A stretch of 5,348 bases of DNA from Acidobacteriota bacterium. GTDB taxonomy: Bacteria > Acidobacteriota > Terriglobia > Acidiferrales > UBA7541. Shown piece by piece: positions 1 through 5,348 of this stretch. Position 1 is the first letter of the stretch; each line of letters begins with the position of its first letter. Made by a program: the position numbers and the translations under genes. The notes under the pieces were generated by a model, which ran no database searches, was not told the origin of the DNA, and worked only from the letters and a program-made list of their open reading frames with translations. The stretch is from assembly GCA_003224075.1 (NCBI GenBank), contig QHYF01000138.1, positions 1 to 5,348 of the forward strand, in the 5' to 3' direction.

Positions 1-1
1 T

Positions 2-562
2 CAACAGAAAATCTTCCTTGCTGGACATGACTGGGGCGCCGCCCTTCTGCAGCCGCGACGCATAGCCAAGCTCGTGGTTGTCAATGTGCCGCATCCTTCC
101 GTGATGCGCCGCTATATGATGACCCATCTGCGCCAAGTGCTCCGAAGCTGGTATATCTTTTTTCTCCAACTTCCTTACGTGCCCGAGGCTCTCTTCTCCG
201 CTTTCAACTTCCGTGTCGGCACTTCCGCGCTGCTCCGCTCCAGCCGTCCGGGCACATTCTCGCCCGACGATCTTATCGCGTACCGTGCAGCATGGTCCCA
301 ACCCGGTGCCCTCACTTCCATGATCAATTGGTATCGCGCTCTCTTTCGCTGCCCCACCAGGTTTCCTGATCGCACTGTCCATGTCCCGACGCGTATTCTC
401 TGGGGCGAACGCGACGCTTTCCTTTTGTCCGATATGGCTCATGAAAGTCTGCGTTACTGCACCAACGCCGAACTCTTCACCTTCGCCGAAGCCACCCACT
501 GGCTCCAGCACGAAGAACCCGCCCGCGTTTCTGAACTCCTGATCGACTTCTTCCGCAAATAG
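2..562 (+). CDS. Epoxide-hydrolase-like alpha/beta hydrolase, partial (N-terminus missing)
   Basis: The reading frame is open from the window's left edge and ends at TAG (560-562), leaving 186 residues; about 100 N-terminal residues are probably missing if the full protein is near the usual 290. Using Gln at position 2 as residue 1, the nucleophile elbow GHDWGA gives Asp10 as the likely nucleophile. LWGERDAFL gives Asp138 as the acid, and ATHWLQHEEP gives His166 as the base. The cap region has RSWYIFFLQLPYVPE and INWYRALF, where Tyr111 fits the cap tyrosine that activates the epoxide in this family. An Asp nucleophile together with NWYRA favours epoxide hydrolase over haloalkane dehalogenase, but the substrate cannot be read from sequence. 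No signal peptide can be judged. Compared with my memory of relatives, the helix after the elbow is about six residues short (see findings), so activity is uncertain. Confidence 0.85.
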   Translation, partial: QQKIFLAGHDWGAALLQPRRIAKLVVVNVPHPSVMRRYMMTHLRQVLRSWYIFFLQLPYVPEALFSAFNFRVGTSALLRSSRPGTFSPDDLIAYRAAWSQPGALTSMINWYRALFRCPTRFPDRTVHVPTRILWGERDAFLLSDMAHESLRYCTNAELFTFAEATHWLQHEEPARVSELLIDFFRK

Positions 563-608
563 GAAGTGTAACTGGACTCGCCCTCTGTGCCGTTTCCCAC
601 ACTTTAGA

Positions 609-614
609 TACAAT
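609..614 (+). promoter_or_regulatory. Candidate -10 box (TACAAT) upstream of the aminopeptidase gene
   Basis: TACAAT matches the sigma70 -10 consensus at five of six positions and lies about 100 nt before the ATG at 712. No convincing -35 hexamer is found 16-18 nt upstream, where the sequence is close to CTGTGC. It is the best promoter candidate in the gap between the hydrolase and the aminopeptidase, but it may be chance. Confidence 0.3.
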
Positions 615-662
615 CGCCAGGCTGCAAATAACGTGCCTCGGCTTGGCCGGGACACACAGCGA

Positions 663-680
663 GCCCACTTGCCTGTGGGC
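663..680 (+). other. Perfect 6-bp hairpin in the leader of the aminopeptidase gene
   Basis: GCCCAC (663-668) and GTGGGC (675-680) are exact reverse complements around a 6-nt loop. The hairpin ends about 20 nt before the GAGGTG ribosome binding site. No run of T follows, so it is not an intrinsic terminator. It could stabilise the transcript or affect initiation, but it may also be a chance stem in GC-rich DNA. Confidence 0.3.
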
Positions 681-711
681 GATAACCTGTCGGTGGCTCC
701 GAGGTGAACTC

Positions 712-2580
712 ATGAGTGGTCGCCAGAAGTGGGCGCGGTACCGTGGTCAATGGAGTTCGGCAAGACTAGCTGTTCTGGGATTGGTCTGCCTCGCCGGTCT
801 GGCGCGTGCCGTATACGCCCAGCAGCGCCGCGAGCGCGAGCCGAACAGCGTGTATGCCGAGCGCCGCGCCAGGCTTGCCGCCCAAGTTGATGGGCCCATC
901 ATCCTCTGGGGTTTCACTGGCCGCGAAGAAGTCTCACAAGCCTACATGTTTGCGCAGGAAGACAACTTCTACTACCTCACCGGCCACAACGAAGAGGGCG
1001 CCGGCTTGATCCTCCTGCCCGCACTGAAAAACCGTGCCACCGGCGATGCTTGGGATGGGCCGCGCGAAATTTTCTTTCTCCCTGAGAAAAACCCAGCCAA
1101 AGAAAAGTGGAACGGCGCAAGAATCGCGCCATCCGACTCGGGCGTCGAAGCGCGCACGGGCTTTGCCACGGTAAAGCCATTCCCGGAAATGCGCGCGAAT
1201 GTCGAAAAACTCGCGAAGATTTATTCCACGGTTTATACGATTCTGCCTTACGAAAAGGAACTCGGAGGCTTCCCGCACGAGAAAGCGGTAGTAGATTGGC
1301 TCCAGCTCGCGGCGCCACAAGCTAAGCTGAAAGACATTCGCGCGCAAATCAATGCGCTCCGCGAGATCAAGTCGCCCGGCGAAATCGCTTTCTTGAAACG
1401 AGCGATTGATTTGTCGCTCGACTCGCATCTGGAGGCCATGAAGATGATGCGCCCGGGCCTCTACGAATACCAGATTGCGGCAAAAATGGTCGAAATCCAT
1501 GCCTGGGGCGGTTCTGAAGCCGAAGGCTACGCCCCGATCGTCGGGGCCGGCCCCAATTCTACGGCGCTCCATTACGACAAGCTCTCCCGCAAGATTGAAG
1601 ACGGCGACATCGTTGTCCTCGATGTCGGCGCGCAATATTCCGGCTATTCCGCGGATATCACGCGCACGCTGCCCGCCAACGGCAAGTTCGCGCCGCGACA
1701 GCGCGAGATCTACGACATTGTGCTCGGCGCGCAAAATGCCGCCCTCGCCGCTCTAAAGCCGGGCATGGACTTCTGCCGCAAGGGCGACAAGAGCGTCTAC
1801 ACGATCGCCTACAATTACATCAACTCCCACGGAAAAGATCTTCAGGGCAAATCGCTCGGCCAGTATTTCATTCATGGCCTGGGCCACAACATTGGCCTCG
1901 ACGTCCACGACCCGGGCGAATCTTGTTCCCCGCTCCAGCCCAACATGGTCGTCACCGTCGAACCCGGCATTTACATTCCCGAAGAAAATCTCGGTGTGCG
2001 CATCGAGGACGACGTCCTCATCACCGAATCCGGCTACAAGCTCCTCAGCGAACGCCTCCCCCGGGATCCCGGTGAAATCGAAAAAATCATGACCGGAGCG
2101 TCGAAGCAACGGGCCAGGCAGGAAAAAAACGAAGCCGGCAAAAACCCGGAGGCGCCTGCCGACGACGCCGCGAGCGGGAGAATCAAGAACCTTATCGCGC
2201 AATACGCGAAGTCGGTTGACGACGCGGATACAACTCTTGGGGCGGAGATCTGGTCGGATTCGCCAGATGTCTCATTCGTTCACCCGCTCGGCCATGAACA
2301 CGGCTTCGAGCAAATAAAGCAGAACGTCTACAAGCGCCTGATGGGTGAAACTTTCTCTGAGCGAAAGCTGAGCATCCACGATGTTTCCGTCCGCGTGTAC
2401 GGAGATGCCGCGTGGGCCGAGTTTTACTGGGATTTCGCTGCCAGGTTCAGAAAGGATGGCTCTCCCCTCGCGACCCACGGCAGGGAAACACAAATCTATC
2501 GCAAGGAACAAGGTGATTGGCGCTTGGTGCACGTCCACTACTCGGTGATGCCCGCTACGGGAGAAGGCACAGGATTCTGA
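712..2580 (+). CDS. Secreted Xaa-Pro aminopeptidase (M24/aminopeptidase P type) with C-terminal NTF2/SnoaL-like domain
   Basis: The protein has 622 residues. I chose ATG 712 because GAGGTG sits 5 nt upstream and the next residues form a signal peptide: basic start, hydrophobic LAVLGLVCLAGL, and a likely cleavage after VYA (residue 36). The frame is open back to a TTG at 643, which would hide the signal. Residues about 48-165 resemble the aminopeptidase P N-domain (FYYLTGHNEEGAGLILLP). Residues about 220-445 are the M24 pita-bread catalytic domain with all five metal ligands: Asp304 (LDVGAQ), Asp315 (ADITRT), His392 (GLGHNIG), Glu417 (VEPGIY) and Glu432 (VRIEDD). His287 (ALHYDK) and His399 (DVHDPG) fit the substrate-side histidines. 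The family uses two Mn-type ions to release an N-terminal residue that precedes proline. After a charged linker (about 459-489), residues about 490-612 look like an NTF2/SnoaL/DUF4440 fold (DAAWAEFYWDF, GRETQIYRKEQGDWRLVHVHYS). That extra domain is unusual and its role is unknown. The site of action is probably the periplasm. Confidence 0.93.
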   Translation: MSGRQKWARYRGQWSSARLAVLGLVCLAGLARAVYAQQRREREPNSVYAERRARLAAQVDGPIILWGFTGREEVSQAYMFAQEDNFYYLTGHNEEGAGLILLPALKNRATGDAWDGPREIFFLPEKNPAKEKWNGARIAPSDSGVEARTGFATVKPFPEMRANVEKLAKIYSTVYTILPYEKELGGFPHEKAVVDWLQLAAPQAKLKDIRAQINALREIKSPGEIAFLKRAIDLSLDSHLEAMKMMRPGLYEYQIAAKMVEIHAWGGSEAEGYAPIVGAGPNSTALHYDKLSRKIEDGDIVVLDVGAQYSGYSADITRTLPANGKFAPRQREIYDIVLGAQNAALAALKPGMDFCRKGDKSVYTIAYNYINSHGKDLQGKSLGQYFIHGLGHNIGLDVHDPGESCSPLQPNMVVTVEPGIYIPEENLGVRIEDDVLITESGYKLLSERLPRDPGEIEKIMTGASKQRARQEKNEAGKNPEAPADDAASGRIKNLIAQYAKSVDDADTTLGAEIWSDSPDVSFVHPLGHEHGFEQIKQNVYKRLMGETFSERKLSIHDVSVRVYGDAAWAEFYWDFAARFRKDGSPLATHGRETQIYRKEQGDWRLVHVHYSVMPATGEGTGF

Positions 2581-2622
2581 GCGCAATTATTTGATCAGTT
2601 TGAAAGAGGCGAAGAAGGCGGA

Positions 2623-2652
2623 TTGACCGCTTGGAATATCGCCATCTATACT
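2623..2652 (+). promoter_or_regulatory. Sigma70-type promoter for efp (TTGACC-N18-TATACT)
   Basis: TTGACC at 2623-2628 and TATACT at 2647-2652 each match the consensus at five of six positions, with an 18-bp spacer. Transcription would start near 2659 and leave a leader of about 125 nt before the efp ATG. The placement, between the aminopeptidase stop and efp, suggests that efp has its own promoter rather than depending on read-through. I see no clear operator, riboswitch or terminator in the leader (2660-2784). Confidence 0.65.
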
Positions 2653-2784
2653 GTTGTTTCGCACTGGTCAGGTGTATTCGTCGGTGCGCCTCGAGTGATT
2701 CCGACCGCGGTTGTGGCATCGCAGACGGGCCGCCTGCCGGAATTTCCGAAATCAGCAAACTTCTTAGGGAACCGCAAAAAAACA

Positions 2785-3351
2785 ATGAGCAGCGTCAAAG
2801 CGACACAACTTCGCCCCGGCATGGTCATCCAGCACGAGGGGCAGCTCTTCACCATTTTCAGCGTCGATCACCGCACACCCGGCAACAAGCGCGGCTCGAT
2901 GCAGACCCGCATGAAAAATCTGAAGACTGGAGCAATTATTGACTACCGGTTTCGCGCCGAAGAATTCGTCGATCGCGCCATCCTCGACGAAGTTGAATTC
3001 GAGTATCTCTACAATGAGGGCGACGAATTCCACTTCATGAATACGAAAACTTACGAACAGATGCACCTCACCCGCGAACAGCTCGGCGAAACCGTCTACT
3101 ACCTGATCCCCAACACCATCGTGAAAGTCGAATTCTTCGACGACAAGCCCATCGGCGTGGATCTGCCGGACACCATGGAATTAAAGGTCATCCAGACAGA
3201 GCCGACGTTGCAGAAGGCCACGGCCAGCGCGGTAATGAAGCCGGCAACGCTCGAAACCGGCTTGGTCGTGCAGGTTCCGCCATTTGTGAACCAAGGCGAC
3301 AGGATCAAGGTGGATACGACCGATGCGCGTTACGTTCAGCGCGTTGAGTAA
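2785..3351 (+). CDS. efp: Translation elongation factor P
   Basis: The protein has 188 residues, the usual EF-P length. EF-P binds between the P and E sites of the ribosome and relieves stalling at consecutive prolines. Three beta-barrel domains can be traced: the KOW-like N-domain (about 4-60), the OB domain (about 68-122, with YLYNEGDEFHFMNTKTYEQ) and the C-terminal OB domain (about 130-187, with GVDLPDTMELKV and TGLVVQVPPFVNQGDRIKVDT). ATG 2785 is chosen because the product then starts like other EF-Ps (VKATQLRPGMVI). The frame is open further upstream, to a TTG that is actually the -35 hexamer. The nearest Shine-Dalgarno-like sequence, AGGGA (2766-2770), is 14 nt from the ATG, which is long; an A7 run lies between. 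The loop tip reads PGNKRG, with Asn34 where E. coli has the modified Lys34 (see findings). A strong terminator follows, and purB is convergent. Confidence 0.96.
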   Translation: MSSVKATQLRPGMVIQHEGQLFTIFSVDHRTPGNKRGSMQTRMKNLKTGAIIDYRFRAEEFVDRAILDEVEFEYLYNEGDEFHFMNTKTYEQMHLTREQLGETVYYLIPNTIVKVEFFDDKPIGVDLPDTMELKVIQTEPTLQKATASAVMKPATLETGLVVQVPPFVNQGDRIKVDTTDARYVQRVE

Positions 3352-3455
3352 ATTTTTGTTCTTTGCTTTTGTCGGTGTCTGACAGAAGATGGGGTTTCGA
3401 GTTTCCGCCTCCGCAGCTAATTTCAGCGTAAGCCGGAATTAGAAGAGGCAGAACG

Positions 3456-3489
3456 GCGCCCCGGCCCCGCCGGGGCGCTTTTTGTTTTT
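3456..3489 (+). terminator. Strong intrinsic terminator downstream of efp
   Basis: A perfect 10-bp GC-rich stem, GCGCCCCGGC (3456-3465) pairing with GCCGGGGCGC (3469-3478), closes on a 3-nt CCC loop. It is followed directly by TTTTTGTTTTT (3479-3489). It lies about 105 nt after the efp stop. On the minus strand the hairpin is followed by a mixed sequence without a T-run, so it should end efp transcripts much better than purB transcripts. The 3352-3455 stretch before it holds no gene I can support. Confidence 0.92.
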
Positions 3490-3560
3490 CGCGCCCCAGG
3501 ATTTTTGCGGTGTTTCTTTCGCTTCTCGGTGCGCAGGACAAATTCCGCCCTGCCGAAGAA

Positions 3561-4907
3561 TTAATGCTTTCCCGCGGAACCTGCCGCGGATTTCTCGCCC
3601 GCGGGATGCGGTCCGAAAACCCGGTCGAAGATTGCATCTACATACCGAAGTTGTCGATGAAGATCGAAGGTGTGCGCGAGCGTTTTCGAATCCAGGTACT
3701 TCGCGATGCGCGCATCTTTCGCCACGCGATCATGGAAACTCGTGTCAGAATCCCACGCCGCCATGGCGTTCTCCTGCACCGCCTTGTACGCATCATCGCG
3801 CGGCATGCCCCTCTCCACGAGGTCCTGCAACAACTGGCCAGAGAACACGAGGCCGTCGGTGGATTCCAGGTTCCGCAGCATGCGCTCCGGAAAAACGCGC
3901 ATCTGGCGGATGATGGCGGTCATTTTCGAAAGCATGTAATCCACAAGAATCGTCGAATCCGGAAGGATGATGCGTTCAACGGAGCTATGGGAAATGTCGC
4001 GCTCATGCCACAACGCGACGTTTTCGAACGCCGCGAGCATGTTCGAACGCACAATGCGAGCGAGACCACAAATTTGCTCGCACGCGACGGGGTTGCGCTT
4101 GTGGGGCATGGCTGAGCTGCCGCGTTGCTCGCCGCCGAAAGGTTCCTCCGCCTCGCGGACTTCAGTGCGTTGCAAGTGGCGAATTTCGAGCGCGATTTTT
4201 TCCAGTGTCGCAGCAATGAGCGCGAGCGCGCTGAGATATTGCGCGTGCCGGTCGCGCTGAATCACCTGTGAGGCGACGGGCGCGACGCTGAGACCCAGCC
4301 GCTTGCAGATGCGCTCTTCCATTTCGGGACCGAGATGAGAAGCGTTGCCGACGGCGCCGGAGATTTTCCCGACGGCCATCTGCGCAGCGGCATCGCGGAA
4401 GCGTGCGATATTGCGCTGATTTTCGGCAAACCAGTTGGCGATTTTCAGGCCGAAGGTGATGGGCTCCGCGTGGATGCCGTGAGTGCGCCCGATTTGCGGA
4501 GTGTTGCGAAATTCGTGAGCGCGAAGATCCAGGATTTCTCCGAACATCACCAGCGCGCGCTCAATCAACCTGGAGGCGTCGCGAATCTGCAGAGCCTGCG
4601 CGGTGTCCACAACGTCGTTTGACGTCATGCCGTAGTGCAGCCAGCGCGCGGCGGCGGGATCGCCGATGGATTCCGCGACGGCCATGGTGAAGGCGATGAC
4701 GTCATGCTTCACGCGGGCCTCGAGCTCGTGAATGTGCGCGACCTCCACTTTGGCGAGCGCGCGGATCGTGGCCGCCGCTTCTTTCGGAACCTGGCCGGCT
4801 TCGGCGAGCGCATCGGTGGCGGCAAGCTCGACTTCCAGCCACTTGGCGAACTTGTTGGCATCGCTCCAGACATGCCCCATCTCTTGGCGTGTGTAGCGTG
4901 GAATCAA
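3561..4907 (-). CDS. purB: Adenylosuccinate lyase
   Basis: The protein has 448 residues, slightly longer than the roughly 430 of the B. subtilis-type enzyme. It catalyses two fumarate-releasing steps of purine synthesis: SAICAR to AICAR, and adenylosuccinate to AMP. It acts as a cytoplasmic homotetramer whose active sites combine three subunits. Visible motifs are the N-terminal MIPRYTRQEMGHVWSD, KHDVIAF with His68, MTSNDVVDTA (95-103), GRTHGIHAEP with His143 as the likely general acid, and the fumarate-lyase signature GSSAMPHKRNP (263-273) with the catalytic loop serine at 264 or 265. All key residues are present. The start is TTG (4905-4907), supported by a strong AGGAG 6 nt upstream and by the match to the family N-terminus. 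The last dozen residues (Ala, Gly, Lys, Ser) are low complexity and lie in DNA with three CCGCGG copies. The gene is convergent with efp and appears monocistronic. I find no clear terminator for it. Confidence 0.97.
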   Translation of the reverse strand: MIPRYTRQEMGHVWSDANKFAKWLEVELAATDALAEAGQVPKEAAATIRALAKVEVAHIHELEARVKHDVIAFTMAVAESIGDPAAARWLHYGMTSNDVVDTAQALQIRDASRLIERALVMFGEILDLRAHEFRNTPQIGRTHGIHAEPITFGLKIANWFAENQRNIARFRDAAAQMAVGKISGAVGNASHLGPEMEERICKRLGLSVAPVASQVIQRDRHAQYLSALALIAATLEKIALEIRHLQRTEVREAEEPFGGEQRGSSAMPHKRNPVACEQICGLARIVRSNMLAAFENVALWHERDISHSSVERIILPDSTILVDYMLSKMTAIIRQMRVFPERMLRNLESTDGLVFSGQLLQDLVERGMPRDDAYKAVQENAMAAWDSDTSFHDRVAKDARIAKYLDSKTLAHTFDLHRQLRYVDAIFDRVFGPHPAGEKSAAGSAGKH

Positions 4908-4913
4908 TTCCCT

Positions 4914-4918
4914 CTCCT
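4914..4918 (-). promoter_or_regulatory. Shine-Dalgarno deciding the TTG start of purB
   Basis: On the minus strand AGGAG is followed by AGGGAA and then TTG. The strong site at 6-nt spacing, directly in front of codons for the conserved start MIPRYTR, supports TTG rather than an internal ATG as the start. Confidence 0.85.
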
Positions 4919-4965
4919 AGAGCGTAAACAAAAAATGCAGCTAATTCGCTGTATTTCCTTATCTA

Positions 4966-4971
4966 ATCATA
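4966..4971 (-). promoter_or_regulatory. Possible -10 box for purB (TATGAT)
   Basis: The minus strand reads TATGAT about 60 nt upstream of the purB start, in the AT-rich stretch 4921-4981 that contrasts with the GC-rich surroundings. A promoter is expected here because no gene lies close upstream in the same direction. No good -35 hexamer is seen at 16-18 nt spacing (about CCGGCG), so the exact box is uncertain. Confidence 0.3.
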
Positions 4972-4988
4972 CCGCATATAGGGAAACG

Positions 4989-5145
4989 CGCCGGGACTGC
5001 CTTCCGGACGAAGTGCGGAGCCATCTGGAGATTCGCAGCGGTGGCCATCTTGACACTGGCGCTGGGCATTGGCGCGAATACGGCGTCGTTTTCCGTGGCG
5101 AATGGAGTGCTGTTCCGGGATCGCCGAACGCCGCGTGTGTTGCAG
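4989..5145 (+). pseudogene. Remnant of an ADOP-type (MacB/FtsX-like) permease gene
   Basis: Two fragments typical of the acidobacterial duplicated orphan permease family sit next to each other in different frames. In the frame starting at 4989, RRDCLPDEVRSHLEIR resembles the soluble N-terminal segment (usually like LDDEVRSHLEMR). In the frame of position 5041, AAVAILTLALGIGANTASF and then SVANGVLFR match the first membrane segment of the permease; a TGA follows at 5143-5145. In intact members these parts are in one frame, separated by several tens of residues, so there has been an internal deletion with a frame change near 5037-5041. The rest of the roughly 800-residue protein is absent, and there is no start or ribosome binding site. 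The family assignment is from memory and needs a translated search. Confidence 0.7.
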
Positions 5146-5302
5146 TGACAGCCGGAATCGATGCCCTTCAACGGCGGACAATCTTTCAACGCGAGAACAG
5201 GAATCCCTCCTTTTCAGGAGTACCTTTAACCGGGCCCCATAGCGCTATGTTGCTCGCGGATAAGGGGCTAAGCCTGACCTAACCGCAAGCCTTGAATCCT
5301 GT
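5146..5302. other. Intergenic stretch with no supported gene
   Basis: Between the permease remnant and the window edge all frames are short or lack a recognisable product. An open frame here continues the antisense shadow of purB and is not a gene. The only local structure is a 10-bp palindrome, ATAGCGCTAT, at 5239-5248. The stretch may be more eroded permease DNA, but I cannot recognise it. Confidence 0.5.
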
Positions 5303-5348
5303 CTAATGAATCGGATGCCGCAGAGCGTCGAGAGCGCCAATGCCATCG
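5303..5348 (-). CDS. Possible C-terminal end of a minus-strand gene, partial
   Basis: On the minus strand the frame entering at the right edge reads DGIGALDALRHPIH and stops at TAG (5303-5305). The segment ALDALRH is reminiscent of the C-termini of ADOP/FtsX-type permeases, which often end near DPxxALRxE. With only 14 residues visible this could equally be non-coding. A plus-strand start at ATG 5306 is also possible but has no ribosome binding site. Confidence 0.2.
   Translation of the reverse strand, partial: DGIGALDALRHPIH

Noticed and set aside
564..604. Inverted repeat AAGTGT/ACACTT after the hydrolase stop as a terminator
   Set aside because: The stem is only 6 bp with a 29-nt loop and no T-run, so it is probably chance.
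643..711. N-terminal extension of the aminopeptidase from TTG 643
   Set aside because: ATG 712 has a well-spaced GAGGTG and begins a typical signal peptide; the extension would bury it.
934..1734. Minus-strand open frame of 266 codons inside the aminopeptidase gene
   Set aside because: It lies wholly antisense to a gene with all catalytic residues, in GC-rich DNA where antisense frames stay open by chance, and its product resembles nothing I know.
2623..2784. N-terminal extension of efp from TTG 2623
   Set aside because: The extra 54 residues are foreign to EF-P, there is no ribosome binding site, and the TTG is part of a good -35 box.
3417..3442. Inverted repeat CTAATT/AATTAG between efp and its terminator
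   Set aside because: The stem is short and AT-rich with a 14-nt loop, much weaker than the GC-rich terminator that follows.
3572..3605. Three CCGCGG copies at the 3' end of purB
   Set aside because: They encode the Ala/Gly/Ser/Lys-rich tail and follow from GC-rich codon use. There is no regular spacing or T-run to suggest a repeat element or terminator.
5239..5248. Palindrome ATAGCGCTAT as an operator
   Set aside because: A single 10-bp palindrome with no associated promoter or gene is not enough to support a binding site.
4635..5282. Plus-strand open frame of 215 codons covering purB antisense and the right-hand region
   Set aside because: Most of it is the reverse complement of purB, a clear gene. 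Its product has no recognisable family apart from the short permease-like segment after 4989, which is treated as a remnant.

Overview
The window is a piece of a bacterial chromosome, most likely from an acidobacterium (Acidobacteriota). Three things point there, all from recalled family knowledge rather than a search. The first is a decayed fragment near the right end that resembles the acidobacterial duplicated orphan permease (ADOP) family. The second is an EF-P whose loop tip reads HRTPGN rather than the proteobacterial PGKG. The third is the moderately high GC, with many GCG and CGC codons.

Layout, left to right. Positions 2-562 (+) are the C-terminal two thirds of an epoxide-hydrolase-like alpha/beta hydrolase, cut by the window edge. 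A gap of about 150 bp holds a candidate -10 box and a short perfect hairpin. Positions 712-2580 (+) encode a secreted Xaa-Pro aminopeptidase (M24 family) that continues in frame through a charged linker into an NTF2/SnoaL-like domain. A gap of about 200 bp carries a good sigma70-type promoter (TTGACC-N18-TATACT) and a leader of about 125 nt. Positions 2785-3351 (+) are efp, followed by a strong GC-rich intrinsic terminator. Positions 3561-4907 (-) are purB, convergent with efp, starting at TTG behind a strong Shine-Dalgarno. The last 440 bp hold no intact gene. They contain a broken ADOP-type permease remnant and, at the edge, a possible C-terminal end of a minus-strand gene.

The genes do not form an obvious pathway. 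efp (rescue of ribosomes stalled at polyproline) and purB (AMP and IMP synthesis) are housekeeping genes. The aminopeptidase is probably periplasmic and takes residues off N-termini that precede proline. The hydrolase probably acts on an epoxide or a similar small substrate.

I see no CRISPR array, tRNA, rRNA, insertion sequence or new multi-gene system. The points most worth a second look are the M24-NTF2 fusion with an A AAA AAC slippery heptamer in its linker, the EF-P loop with Asn where E. coli has the modified Lys34, the permease remnant beside purB, and the apparently shortened helix after the hydrolase nucleophile.
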